A DNA stretch of 62,411 bases from Christensenella sp. UBA3798. GTDB taxonomy: Bacteria; Bacillota; Clostridia; Christensenellales; CAG-1252. Under the pieces are notes generated by a model. That model saw only the letters and a list, made by a program, of their open reading frames with translations. It made no database searches and was not told the origin of the DNA. A program made the translations under genes and the position numbers. Shown piece by piece: positions 33,872 through 48,800 of the stretch (its first letter is position 1; each line of letters begins with the position of its first letter). The stretch is from NCBI GenBank assembly GCA_002368735.1, contig DFEQ01000029.1, positions 1-62,411 of the forward strand. The letters are read 5' to 3'.

Positions 33872-36800
33872 ATGAGCAAACGGAAAATTTCGATTTTGAT
33901 ACTCGTCTTACTGATGGTGGCGCTGGTCGCGTTCACATTCGTTTCTTGTAGTAAGAAAACGATGGAATTGACAGTCACCGACGTCAAAGCGGTCTACGAC
34001 GGCGCTGCGCACGCTGTCGAGGTGTCGTGCGATACGGGCGACACTTCGGGCTGGACTATCTCGTATGAGAACGAGAATGGTGAAGTCACCTCCAGCCCCG
34101 TCAACGCCGGTAAGTATACGGCAACGGTCACCTTTGAGAAGAAAGGGTACAACACCGCCGTCGCTACCGCCACGTTGACCATCTCGCAGGCTACCCCGGA
34201 GGTGTACAAGTGGCCTACCTTGGTTTATAACTATCCCGAGGCGGCACCCACCGAGCGTCGCGAGGTATACGGCACGGCGATGTCCGACAGCTGGCTCTCT
34301 GTCACCACTCTTGACGAGAGCAATTACGAAGAGTATGCAAGCGTTCCCGGCACTTTCTCCTGGTCTGCCGGCGAAAAGCTCTCTGCCAAGACTGCCGCCT
34401 ACGACGTCACCTTTACTCCTGCCGGTTCGTCGAAGGATAGCAACAGTTATTACAACAATTATAAGAAAAAGTATCTCAAAAACACCGATTTCGGTAAGCT
34501 TCCCATCACCGTCCTGCCCGTTACTCCTGTACTTTACGGCGCCGACCAAGCGGAGCAAGAGAGGAATAAGCCTACCACCACCTATACCGGCGGCACCTTA
34601 GTCAGCGGTACCAAGCTTAGCTTGGTCAAGCTCAATAAGGCGAGGTCCACTTCGACCGAAACGAGGCACGGCTACGTCGTTCCCGGCACCAACGAAGAGA
34701 TAAGCGGCACCTACCGTTGGGGACATTTGGATGCGGAGGGCAACCCCGTCTATCACGACGAGCTCACCGTCCACGTGGCAAATAACGATATCCCGTACAC
34801 CTATCTTTTCGTTCCCACCAACCTCGTCGATCATAAGATCGCCGTAGGCGAACTCAAGGTCATCGCCTCCAAGGCAAACGTCGTCGTCGATACTTCCGTC
34901 ACGATCTCGGCGACCGACATTATGTTCGGGCAGAAGCTCTCGCACAGCACCTTTACCGTTAACGGCAACTACATAAGCAACTCCTATTACGGCACCTACG
35001 CCTGGGTCGAGCCCGATTATATCCCGACCAAGGTGGGCGAGACTATCGTATACCTGTCCTATTCTCCCTTGACACAGTCGGGTGAAGAAGACCCCGAGCT
35101 CAATGGTACGCGCGATATCCCCGTCAAGGTCAACGTCACTAAAGCTAAGCTTTATTTCGACGGCTTGCAGGTCTTCTCGGCGGGCGAGACCAAGCTCGAG
35201 AGCAGTATTTTCTACGGTGATAAGCTGGAGACCTATGCCCTCAGGTGGGATAGCGTCTATTATATAGACGAAGGCTTTGACCAAAACGGTAGGCTCTACC
35301 CCGACCAAAAGCACTATCTCAATACGGACGTTAACGACCCCGAAGTATTGGGCTTGACGTGGAAAGATACCGTAAGCGAGGTCAATAATACCTATTTCGT
35401 GCAGGTGAAGACCACCGACGATCTCACGGGCTATAATATCCCGAGCGACCTTGAAGACCGCTATCTCAATACCTATTACTTCCCCCTCGAAGTCACCCTT
35501 TCCGAGCGTGCGGAAGAGTTCCTCTTCGACAGTGTTGCCGACCTCATCTTCACGGTCAAGAAGATCGATGTCAATACCAAGACCAAGAACAGCGAGAAGG
35601 AGTTCGGCGCTCTCGAGACCGTAGCCTTCGGCACGCCTCTTTCGGCAGTTAAGCTGCCCACCGATGACAAGTTCACGATGTGGGCTACGTCGGGTCAGGT
35701 TCGCGGCACCTTCACGTGGGTCGACGATACCATCTATCCCGGTATGCCCGAGCAGAGCGATTCGGATAATATTTACGTAGACGAACAAATCCTCGATTAT
35801 TACACTTATTCGGAGAATAATCAGACGGTCAGGAAGCCCATCTACGCCACCTATTATAAGGCGAAGTTCACTCCCGACCCCGAGCATTTTTCAAATTATC
35901 AGGACGTCTTCGTCTTCTTCCGCGTGGACGTTTCGAGCGCGACGAGCCTCACCTTCAGCAATACACCCGGCGTGGGCGAAGCCACTGCGGGTGATTCCCT
36001 GAGCGACGTCGAACTCAACACCGATGGCATCAACACCTACGTCGTCGGTTATAAGAAGGTCACGGTCACCTCGCAGGATGCGTTGACCGACCCCAATAAT
36101 AAGCACTATATCCGCAATACGGACGGTAAGTTCGTCTATACGAACGAGTATCAGTCCGGCGTGAGTTATTACGTCGCCGAGAATATCCTTATCGACGGCG
36201 TCATCAACTGGGATAACCCGCAGCAGACCGTCGAGATGAAGACTTCCACCTATTATATCGGCTTCACTCCCGACAAGAAGTTCGCTTCGGTCGTTTCCTA
36301 CTACAAGTATCTCGTGCACCTGATCGTGTACACCAATTCCTCTTGCTTCATCTTGGGCGAGAAGAACGAGAGCGCAAAGACCGCCTACATCATGGGCGTG
36401 AAGGAAGGCATCTCCGCCGACGACATCGAGAACGTCGTCATTCAAGATACCATCAAAGATGAGAACAAAGTCCCCTATACCATTATAGGTATCGCGGGTT
36501 CCACCGACGATAGCCTCGGCGCGTTCCAGGGCAAGGTCGCCATCAAGACCCTCTCGCTCCCCGATACCATCAAGTTCATCGGCAAAGAGGCATTTGCGGG
36601 CTGTACCTCCCTCACCGAAGCGCGTCTCTCCGTCGGGTTAAAGACCATCGGCGACCGTGCGTTCGAGGGGTGTACTGCCTTGACCACGCTCGATATCCCC
36701 GAGTCTTGTCAGTATACCTCTATCGGCGCGTTTGCCTTCAAAGATTGCGTAAAACTCGCCTCTGTCTCCGTGCCTTCCGAGACCGCTACGATCGGTATCG

Positions 36801-39800
36801 GCGCCTTCCTCAACTGCAAGGACCTCGTATCCGTCACCATCGACGAGGCGAACGACTATTATCGCCTGTCCGAAAACGGCCACGCCATCTTACGCTTGGA
36901 CAATGAGGGTAATTTCTCCATATTACACACTTACTTTGCTTCCAACGCAGCTTTGAGCTACGTCATCGAGCCCGAGATAACCACCATCGGCGCCTATGCC
37001 TTCGCGGGCAATACGACGCTTGTAGGTAAGGTCATCGCAAAGAACGTTACTCACATCGAGGAATATGCCTTTGCGGGAGCCACTTCCTTGACCTACGCCT
37101 ACTTCATGGTGGACGACGTCGTCATCGACGAGCAAGAGACCACCTTTGAAGGCAACGAACACGTCATCGTCTACGGACCCGAGGGCAGCGTGGTTATCAA
37201 GGCGTTCTGTGCGGCCGCACACCTCGAGTTCAAGGAGCAGACCTTCGTGCGCTACCTCGGACTTATCCAAGCCGACCCGAACTACGTTTCGACCTTCAAG
37301 ACCACCGTGGACGCCAGCGGCAACGCCACCATCGTGGGCTTCTCCAAGGGCGAATATCTGCCGGCGAACGACCTCGACGCAGAGGGCTTTGCCGCGCGCA
37401 TTTACGCTGATTATTCCGAGCTCGACTTCTATTACGTTGACACCGTAAAAAAGGCGTACGTCTTCGCGGACAGCTACGACGAGGACTACGTAGCCGCGGG
37501 CGGCAAGTATTACTATTACGCCCAGTTCGATGAGAACACCGGCAATCCGAGCACCGAGCTCATCATCCCCGCCTACATCTCGCAGGAGGCTATCTCGCCC
37601 CTCTATGAGCTCCCGCCCGAGTGCGACGGTTACGCCCGCGTCACCAAGGTCATGGGCTTTGGTAGTACCAATATCACCAAACTCGTTATCCCCGATACCG
37701 TCACCGAGATAAGCGACCGCGCCTTTGAGCGTTGCACCTCCTTGACCGAGGTCACCCTCTCTGCGGCTCTGACCACCATCGGTAAGAACGCATTCTACGG
37801 CTGTACCTCCTTGCGTAGCGTACTGCTTCCCGAATCCTTGACCACCATCGGCGACAACGCCTTCAACAATTGCACCTCTTTGAAGTCGGCAAGCTTTGAA
37901 GGGGACGTGGCGAACCTTGGCGCGGATATCTTCTATTATACCCCCGTCGAGATCTACGGACCCGAAGAGGGCAACGTAAAGACCTACTGCCAGAGTCACG
38001 GCTATACTTATAACGCCGGCACCCGCACCTCTTGCTTCTACTATGAGAAGAACGAGGCGGGCACGCAGGTCAAGATCACCGGCTTGAAGTCGCACAACTG
38101 CAAGGACGGCCACAGCAACATCATTATCCCCGCGACCATCGAAGGTCTCCCCGTCACCGAGATAGCGGACGAAGCCTTCAAGAACAACTTGCAGCTCGTC
38201 TCTATCACCATTCCCGCCTCGGTCAAGAAGATAGGCTCGGGCGTGTTCAGCGGATGCAGCAACCTGATGAGCGCCGATTCGGGGACAAACCCCTATTACC
38301 ACTTCGAGAGCTTAGTGGTAGGCACCAGGCTGGAGTATATCGTCATGTATTCCGGTTCGGGCGACACCTTGATAAGCTACTTCGCCGCATCCAAAGCGGA
38401 GATATTTGAGGTGCCCGAAACCGTCACAAAGATAGCGTCCGGCAGCTTTGCGGGCGCGACCAACCTCACCGATATCGTCATCGGCGCGGGTGTTTCGTCC
38501 ATCGCCGCCGACGCATTCAACGGTTGCACGAACCTCTCGAATATCGACATCTCTTCCAACAACCGTTACTTCAGCACCGACAGCAAAGCTATCTACAATA
38601 AGAACGGCACCAAACTCATCACTTACCTGAGTTACAACAGCAGCGACCTCTATGAGATAAAGGCCGGCGTGGAGACCATCGGCGAGCGCGCCTTCTATGA
38701 GAATACCGTCCTCCGCAGAGTGGTGATACCCACCTCGGTATCCGTCATCGAAGCGAGTGCCTTCTACGGCGCCAATAGGCTTATCAGCGTGACGGTGAAG
38801 GGGAACCTCACCTCCATTGGCAACAACGCTTTTGCGGGTGATGTCTCGCTGCTCTCCTTCTACGTGGAGGAGGACGTGGCGGCGCTCGGCAAGGACGTCT
38901 TTGCGGGTGATACTTCCATGATCATTTACAGCCCGAACGGCGAGAACCTCGGACTGTACGCCTACAGGAACCACTTGCGCTTCAATAACTGCTATTCGGC
39001 GGAAAGCTTCGCCACCAACGGCGATTCCGAGAAGGTGACCATCACGGGTCTTAAGCTGAACTACGTTGAGTCCGACCCCGAAAAGAAACTTTACATCTCC
39101 ATTCCTCCTTATATAGACGGTGCCCGCGTGTGCGCGATAGGTCAGGAAGCGTTCTCCGAGTATGGCATCGGCGAGATCGCCCGCTTGAACAGCATCTATA
39201 TCCCCGATACCGTGGAGACTATCGGTAGCAAGGCGTTCTATATGTGCTCCGACCTCACCAGCGTCTATTTCGGCGGCAATATGCGCTATGAAGATATCGC
39301 TACGGACGCCTTTGACGGCATCGTCAAGAAGAACCTCAACTTCTACTTTGCCACCGAGAGCAGTCTCTATTTGGAATTCATGAATAACGCCGACGACGAG
39401 TATAAGGATAACGTCAGGTTGGTGGATCTGCACAACTGTCTGGAATACGCCCCCGGCAACGAGGCTTGGACGGTCACGGGTCAGTCTCAGCACATTTGCA
39501 CCGAGAGCCATAACTTCGTGTCTGTCCCCGCCAAGTATACCGGCGACGTCGTGGAGAATGAAGAGCGCGTCACGAAGACCTATTTCGTCACCGTCGTCAA
39601 GGACGCCGCGTTCATCGGCAATAACAAGATATATACCGTGGAGTTTGAGAGCAGCAGCGAGGAGGGCGCGTCGCTTGCGATAGGCAAGTCCGCCTTTAAG
39701 GATGCGCGCGGCTTGACCTCGGTCACCTTTGCTTCGCATACTACCTCCATCGGTAGCGACGCATTCCGTAACGACGTCAAACTCGAGAGCGTCGTTCTTC

Positions 39801-42800
39801 CCGAGAAATTGACCTATATCGGCAGTAACGCCTTTGCGGGTTGCACGAGCCTGACCTCGGTATTCTTTACCTCCGACGTTGCGGGTCTCAGCGGTTACGT
39901 GTTCGGCAACGCCGAGGAGCGCAATCCCGACCTCGTCATCTACGGACCGGGCGGAGGCGAACTCGAAACCTATTGCAATAACAGGGGCTATGCCTTCAAG
40001 GCTTGGACGGTCTCCTACTATCTGAACGAATGGAAGGATATTGACGCATCCACCTGCGAGCTCGTCAAGTGCCGTGAAGGGCAGGATGACCTCGAGAGCG
40101 TCGTGATCCCCTACAGCCACAATAATAAGAAGGTGGTGAAGATCGGCAACAAGGCATTCAGCGACGGCACCGCCAACGGCAGTGACAAGTACGCCAATAT
40201 CAAGGAGATAATCATCGGCGAGGGCGTCGAAGAGATAGGTGAGATGGCGTTTGCTTATACCGGCATCACCTCCATCACCATTCCCGCTTCGGTCAAGAAG
40301 ATAGGCAGCAGGGCATTCTTCGGTTGCACCGATCTGACAGAGATCTATTTCAAGGGCGATATCCTCACCGACGGTATGCAGTACCTTGTCAGTACGGGCA
40401 AGAAACTCAACGTCTTCGGTCCTGCGAATAGCAACCTCGAGCGCTATTTCGCCAAGTATCCGCTCATTACTTACAATGCCTACACGATGCCTTCCTGCTT
40501 CGAGGTGGAGGTGTCGGAGGATAACGAGAACGAGGTGTATATCTCGGGCTTGAAGGACCATTACTGCGCCTCGGGTCACACCAATATCGATATTCCCGAT
40601 TACATAAACGGTAAGAAGGTCGTCGGCATCAAGTGGCACGCCTTTGTGGGTCATACCGAGATATACGGCTTATCCATTCCCTCCACGCTGACCGATATCG
40701 AAACGGGCGCTTTCTACGGTTGCACGGGATTGAAGAACGTCAAGGTCTCTTCGGACAATCCCGCCTATAAGTATCTGGACGGCGCTTTGCTCTCGATGAA
40801 CGGCAAGAAGATGTATATCTGCCTGTCGAGCGAGGTGGAATACACCGTTCCCGAAGGTGTGACCGAGATATTGGACGGCGCGTTTGACGGCGCTATCAAT
40901 ATGGAAGTGCTCATCTTGAACGAGCAGGTGTCCAAGATCGCCCCCGACGCCTTCAAGGGCTGCGATAACCTTGCAAACATCGCCGTGCCCGAGCAGAACC
41001 CGAACTTCGTATTCACGGGCGGCGCGCTCTTCAATAAGGACCAGACGCTTCTGTATATCTATCTGTACACCAGCAGATATAAGAGCTACGACGTGCCCGA
41101 TACCGTCACCGAGGTGGCGGACGCCGCCTTCCGCAAGGCGGGCGCCTTGGAGCAGATACGCTTCTACTCCGACGTGATCGTGGGCGACAAGATCTTCGGC
41201 GACGAGGACGATATCCACGCGGCAGTGTATGCCCCCGCGGGTAGTTATAACTTGGAAAAAGCGGCGATATACGCCGGCTTGGAGTTCTATAACGATATCA
41301 CCCCGTGTTTCTCCTACGAGGTGTCCGACCTCGGCGTGACCATCACCGGGTTTAGCTGCCTCGACCATGCGCACGACGAGATAAATATTCCGCTCTATAT
41401 CGAGAATAAGCCCGTCATCGCCATCGGCGAAGACGCCTTCGCGGAGAATGGCGACAAGGGCGGATATATCGAAGTTGCGGTGACAGCCGACACCTTCGTC
41501 AGAGGCAAGTATTACACACAGCTCATCAATTATCAAGAGCTCGTCGTTGCGGAAGAATACAGTGAAGAACTCTATTACGCGGACGGCACGGGTCCCATCT
41601 TCGTGGACGAAGACAACTTCTATAATGATACCTACTACGTCATGAAGGTGTACGACTTGATATACGTTCCGGCGGAGAGCTATAACGAGTTCAATATGTA
41701 CTATCTGCCTTTCCGCGGCGTAAGGATAGGCGACAACGTGACGAGGATCGAGAGCGGCGCCTTCCGAGGCAGCAACCTCAGGAGCGTCGTCATCGGTTCC
41801 TCCGTCGAGAGCATTGCGGCGGATGCCTTCGAGGGTGCTAACTCCCTCACCGAGGTGTACTTCAAGTCGGATATTGACTTGAGCGGCGCCTTTACGGGGC
41901 TCAATAACGCTGACTTGACCGTCTACTTCACCGAGGATTGCACGCACCTCTACGATTACTTCGACGCCATGTTCACCGCCTACGACCCCGAGGAGGAAAC
42001 GGGCGAACCGGGCAGCGTCGTCTTGCTTTCGTCGCTTGAGGATAATACCAACTGCTTTATCTATGCGGACGGCGATCCCACCAGGATAGTCGGCTTGAAG
42101 GATCACGTATGTCTGACCGCGCACGATGACGTCGTTATCCCCGCGCACGTCACCGCCATCGGCGACAATGCCTTTGAGAACAATAAGGAAATCATTCGCT
42201 TGACTTTCTCTGCGGGCATGACTTCCTTAGGGAGCGGCGCGCTCAGCGGCTGCACTCGCTTGACCGAGATCGTCATAGACGAAGCCAATCCCTACTTTGC
42301 ATTTAAGGACGGCGTCCTGTACGGCAAGGAGGGCGATGAGCTCAAGACCTTGATCTTCTACACCGCCAAGAACACCGCTACCTCTTATACCGTCGCGGAC
42401 GGCATCACGAGGATCGCTACGGGCGCCTTCTACGGCAACGAATACTTACGGACCATCACCATCGGCAAGGACGTTACCCTCGTGGACGACAACGCTTTCG
42501 TTGCGTGCACCGCGCTTCAGAATATCTACGTGCACGAAGCCAATGAGAAGTACGTCAGCACTGCCAAGTACGGCGACGGCGCGGTGGGCGTCTTGTACGA
42601 GGTCAAGAGCCGTAAGGCGGACGATACCGTGGACAAGGCGGCACTCGTTGCGTATCCCGCAGGGGCAAGAGCCACCTACGTGACGGTCGGCGGTTCCTTT
42701 GACGTCAACGAAGTCAAGAGCGGCGCGTTCAACAGCGCGAAGTACTTGACCCTCGTCTACTTCGAGACCTATGTCGGTTATATGGGCGAAGAGGGCATCT

Positions 42801-45800
42801 TCGATAACTTTACTCACTTCGACTCGCTCAAGGTGTGCTTGCCCATCGGTGCGGGCGCCAATAGCTTTGCGTCCTATCTCACTACGCTGGGCATCGAAAC
42901 CTTGCGCTATACGTCCAAGGAGGCTTTGACTTTCGAGAGGAATACTTCGGGTTACACCGTGACGGGCGTCAATGACGCCGCGTTTATCAAGAGTAACACC
43001 TCGATGGATATCAGTGCTTCGCCGCTCAATGCAGAAGCCATCAACGGATACTTCCTCTTCGGCGGAAAGAAGCTCATCAAAGTGCCGCTTTATTACAACG
43101 GTCTCCCCGTCAATGAGATAGCCGATTATGCCTTTGCCGTCAAGGAGGCGGATGCGTCGCTGAGCGTCGCTTCCACCATCGAGAAGGTGAGCATCGCGGG
43201 TTCGGTGTCCGTGATCGGCGTGGGCGCCTTTGCCAATATGGATGCGCTGACCGAGATAGAGCTCGCGGCGAACCCCATCAGCGGCGCCACTTCCTCCTAC
43301 GTCTTTGAAAACGGCGTGCTCTATACGAGCTTGAATAAGGACGTCTTGCACACCTATCTCTCCTCCAATAGCTACGAGGTGGTGAACTTTGCGGGTCCCA
43401 TCCTTATCGAAGTGGAAGAGGAGGCAACGACCCCAGATAATTCGGAAGAGAATGCGGAGAACGAAGAGTCCGACGAAGACGAGAACGAGGAAGAGGGCGG
43501 CTCGGATGAAGAGCCCGCACCGCAATCCAACGTCAGATACGAGGAGAGCAACGTTACCACCATCGAAGGCAACGCCATCACCTTCCGCGGTGTTAGGAAG
43601 ATATTGGCAGGCGCCTTTAACGGCAACGATGCGGTCAAGGAGATCTCGCTGAACGCGGGCATCGCGGAGATAGGCGACGGCGCCTTCTCGCTCACCACCG
43701 CGCTCGTGGATATCATCGTTTCGTCCGATAACGAGAATTATCGCTTCGAGAAGGCGATAACCGCGCGCAACGAAGAGGGAGCACCCGTCCTGACCGGTGG
43801 TCTGTTCAATAAGGACCTCTCGCTCTTGCACACCTATCTCTACACCAATAACTACGATTCCGTTATCCTCACCGAGGTGGGCATCGGCAGCGGTCTCACG
43901 CATATCGGCGGCCGCGCATTCGAAGGCACGAAGGTGTCCAGAGTTCGTTTGCCCGATTCCATCCTTGTCGTGGGCGACTACGCCTTCAAAGATATGACGA
44001 ACCTCAAGTATCTGTACTTTGAGAGCTCGCCCGCAGAGGATAAGCTCGGTATCGACATTATGGGCAACAAGGCGGAATTTGAGAATACCGACCGCAAGAT
44101 ACTCGTCTACGGTCCGGGCGGAGAGGACCGCGCAAGCAACGTCAACTCCTATAGCTCGGTACAGAAGTACTTCGTCGACAACTACGCCGAGGAGAGCGAA
44201 GCCACCACGCACGTGCGCTATATCGCTTGGACGGAGGACGAAGCATTCAATTACTTGCTCGTCAAGACTTCCGACAATCGGGGCGTAGCCACCATCCTTT
44301 CGATGACGGCGGACGCCGCGTTCGATTATGGCTACGGCTATAAGGAGATAGTCGTCGCGCCTTACCTCAAGAAGGACGGCGTACGTTATGACATCACCAC
44401 GATAGGCGCCGAGGCGTTTAAGAACAGGGTGGAGATAAAGAGCTTGACCCTCCTCTACTCGGTCACCGAGATCGCGGAAGGCTTCGTCAAGGGCGCCTAC
44501 AATATCGAGGATATCTTTATCAACGATAACGACGCTTATCGCGTGTTGCAGAATGACGAGACCTACGCGTCGGGCATCGTATATACCCGCGATATGACCA
44601 CGCTCATGGCGTATATGCCCATGAACGCCCCGCGTTATATCAACACCAACTACACCGCATTCCCCGTACCGTCGAGCGTAAAGCGCATCGCGGCGGGCGC
44701 TTTCGCGGGCGCGAAACATCTTATCAAGATAAGCTTTGGCGAAAACGTGACCGAGATAGGAGCGGGCGCCTTTGCGGATTGCGAGTATCTCAATGATATC
44801 GTCATCTCTTCCGCAAATCAGAGTTACCGCTTTGACGGTTATACCTTGTATAACTACGACATGACCCTCTTGCATACCTATCTCGCCACCGGCGGCGGCA
44901 ACAACGGCGTGGGCAACTACGTCGTCCCGCAGGGCGTCACCGAGATAGCTCCCTATGCCTTTGAGGGCAACGACAGGTTGGAGTATATCCGCATCCCCGA
45001 GTACCTCACAGAGGGCGATACCGTCACTTCCGCCACGATCGTTGGATACTGCGCCTTTGCCAATATGAATTCTCTCTCCGAGGTATTCTTCGAGAACCTG
45101 GTGGAGATAGGTACCGACGCAAAGGAACTCGCGGGAAGCGAGGTCACGGACGAGGATCGCGTCAATAACGAGACCTACGTCGCCGAAAATGCCAAGATGA
45201 CCGCTATCAAGGTCACCACCACCCTCTATCACTACAACGATGCCGAGTCCTACGTCGCGGTCGGCGACCTCTCGGAGGATGTCTTCAACGCGACCAAGGC
45301 GCAGCTCTACTATAAGGTAGCGGGGCAGTACGAAAGCGCCGAGAACACGACTTTCGACGCGAATGTCGTCTACTACACGAGGTTAGATAGGAGAGAGGAG
45401 GTCTTCGTCGGCAAGAACAGCTTCAAGTGGGGCGAGGACTTCACCGCAGCGGGTCTAAACGTCTACGCGCTGTATGAAGGCAACGGTTCGCACCTCTTGA
45501 CGGAGGACGAATACACGGTGGACGCTTCCGGCTACAATAAGTATGCGGCGGGCACCTATCGCATCATCGTTACTTCCAAGGCAAATAGCGCCTATTCCAC
45601 CTACTACGACGTGACGGTCGAGCCCATCAAGGACATCTTCGGCGAGCTCGCCGGCGGCAAAACCGTCACCGTCTACGCGCCGCAGTCGAGCTATCTCAAC
45701 CACGTGGCGGAGATGCACAGCGCGGTGGTTTACGTTCCCTATACGCCCAAGCAATGCTTGGACCTCACCTTGACTGAGGACGGATACGTCATCAACGGGT

Positions 45801-48800
45801 TCAATACTGAGGAGGATCCCTGCGTACTGGATGCCACGGATTACGTGAACGAGAACTATGTCACCAAGGGAGATCACTCCACCCTTACCGTCCCGAGCTA
45901 TATCAACAATACTCCGGTCTATAAGATCGCAGACGGCGCCTTCTACGCCTCCGACCTTACCTCCGTCAAGCTGTTGCAGGGCGTGGAGGTCATCGGTAAG
46001 AGGGCGTTTGAGAAATCTCTGCAATTGAAGCGCGTCGAGCTGTCCTCTACGGTCAGCGAGATAGGCGCGGGCGCATTCCTCTATCTCAACGCGCTCGATA
46101 GCTTTACCCTTGTCAACAACGGTTACTTCTTCTTGAAGGACGGCGCTCTCTACGGCGAGGGCGGCACCCTCTTGCACACGATGTTCAATGCCTTTGCCTC
46201 CGAGGTCTTTGAGACCGAGGAAGCGGTGGAGCGCATCGAGGATCGCGCGTTTGAAGGGGTCTCCACCATTCGCTACCTGACCGTTCCCTATACGACCACG
46301 CACGTGGGCGAGAAGGCGTTCAAAAACATGGAGGACCTCGAGGAGATATACTTCTGCACCGATATGGATACCGACGTGGAGCACGGCTATATCGCCTCCG
46401 ACGCCTTGTCGGGATGCATGGTTGGCTTGCAACTCTTCGGGCCCAAGGGCGTCTATCTCGAGAGCTTCGCCAATAAGAGCGGCGTGATATACGTGGCTTG
46501 GAACGACGCTTCTTGCTTCGAGTATAAGTTCTACACCAAGTCGGTGGAGATAACCGGGCTCGTCGCCGCAGGTCACGAAGGTTGCAGCGGCGGTTATCAC
46601 GACGACGTCGTTATCCCGATGTATATCGGCGGCGTCAAGGTCACTTCTATCGGGGCGGGCGCCTTCAAGGATGAGGATAAACTCACCTCCGTCGTCATTC
46701 CGACCAGCGTCACCTCTATCGGGGAGCGCGCGTTCGAGGCGTGCACCTCGCTTGCGTACGTCACCATTCCGTACAGCGTCAAGACCATCGGCGATAACGC
46801 CTTTGCTTCCTGCTCCTCTCTCGACGAGGTGGTCTTCAATACCGACGCCATCACCCTCGGCAAGGACGTCTTCATCTCGGCAAAGAGCACGATGATACTC
46901 TACTCCGAGAATAAGAGAGGGGAGGTCTCCAAATACGCGACCGCTTACTCTATCCCCTTCAATACGGGCACGCCGTACACCTGCTTCCTCACCTCCACTA
47001 TCATGAATAGTTCGGGCACCTCCACCATCCGCGTGGACGGCTTGAAGAAGCATAAGTGCAAGTACGAGCACAAAGAGGTCATCATTCCCAATTTGATCCG
47101 CGGCAAAGTCGTACAAAAGATCAAGAGCGGCGCCTTTGCGGGTCTTACCAATTTGGAGAAACTCGTTATCTCCGCCTATATCGACGACGTGGGCACCGGC
47201 ACCTTCAACGGTTGCGAGAAGCTCACCACCGTGGATATCTCCGCCGATAACGAATACCTTGCCATCAACAACGGTTTGATCTATACCGCGGACGGCAAGA
47301 CGCTGCTTGCCATCGTTGACTCCATCGCGGGCAACAACGTCACTCTCGCCGACTCCACCGAGAAGGTGCAGAGCAACGCCCTCTACGGATCCGCCGTCGT
47401 CACGCTTTCCTTGAATAACGAGCTGACCACCATCGGTTCGGGCGCGTTCGGCGGAGCCAACAGCCTTACCGCCATCACCGTTGGGGAGGATAATAAGAAG
47501 TTCTCCTCCGAGGACGGCATTCTCTATAATAAGAGCAAGACCGCGCTCATCGCCTATCCTGCCGGTATCACGAGCGAGTATTACATCGTCAAGGACGGTG
47601 TGATCGTGATCGGTGCGGGCGCCTTTGGCGGTGCGGCTTCGCTGAAGAGCGTGGTGCTTCCCGTCTCTGTATCCAGCATATCGCAGAATGCCTTCTACGG
47701 TGCGTCCAACCTCATCGACATCCAGGTCAACGGCGCCATCTCCACGGTGGACAAGGGCGCCTTTGAGGCTACCGCTCCCACCCTCGTGGTGACAGGCGTA
47801 TCGGACGATAACGCACAGGCTGTGGGTGCGCTCGAGATATTCTGCACCGAGAATAACGTGCGCTTTATGGCGATAACGCCTTCTACTTGCTTTACCTACA
47901 CGACGGAAGGCATGCCCGCAGGCACCGCCAAGGTAACGGGGTTGCAACCGCATAAATGCACCCATCACGTCAACGTGGTCGTCCCGATGTATATCGACGG
48001 ACTGCGCATCACGGCGGTGGGCGACAGGGCGTTTGCGCATCAGCAACAGCTGGTATCCATCGTTATACCGCAGACGGTCACCAACGTGGGCGTTGCGGCG
48101 TTCGCAGGATGCAAGAACCTTACCAGCGTCTATCTCGGCGACAGCGTATCCTACATCGCCAGCAAAGCGTTTACTTCCACCGAGTCCTTGACGGAAGTCT
48201 TCATCACCTCGGGCGACTTCAAGGTGTCCAACGACGCATTCTACAATGCCGGTTACAACGACCTCACCGTCTATCTCGATCGCGCGCTTACGGAGGTCAT
48301 CTCGGTCATCGAGGATGACAACGGCATCCGTATCGCATCCATTGAAGAGATCGTCTGCTTGCGTGACCATTACAGCGTCGTCAACGGCAACGAGATAAAG
48401 ATTACGGGTCTCTCCTCGCACGTTTGCCCGAGCGGACATAACGCGCTCATTATCCCCGAGACCATCGACGGCAAGGTAGTCACCGCCATTGCAGACGACG
48501 CCTTCCTCAATAATCACACCGTCGTCAAGATCTATCTCCCCGCCACTGTCAAGAAGATCGGCGAGAGCGCGTTTATGGGCGCGTCCAAGCTCTACGATAT
48601 CGCCTTCTACTACTACGACGAGAACGGCTCCTTCGTGGAGAGTGACCACAACGACTACTTCGCTATGGACGGCGGCGCGCTGTATTCCGCCGACTTCAAG
48701 ACGCTCTATGCCTACATGACGGCAAGGAGCGAGGTGGAGATGAACGTCAATAGGAACGCGCGTTACGTGAAGTCGCATGCCTTCTATAACGCCGCAAATC

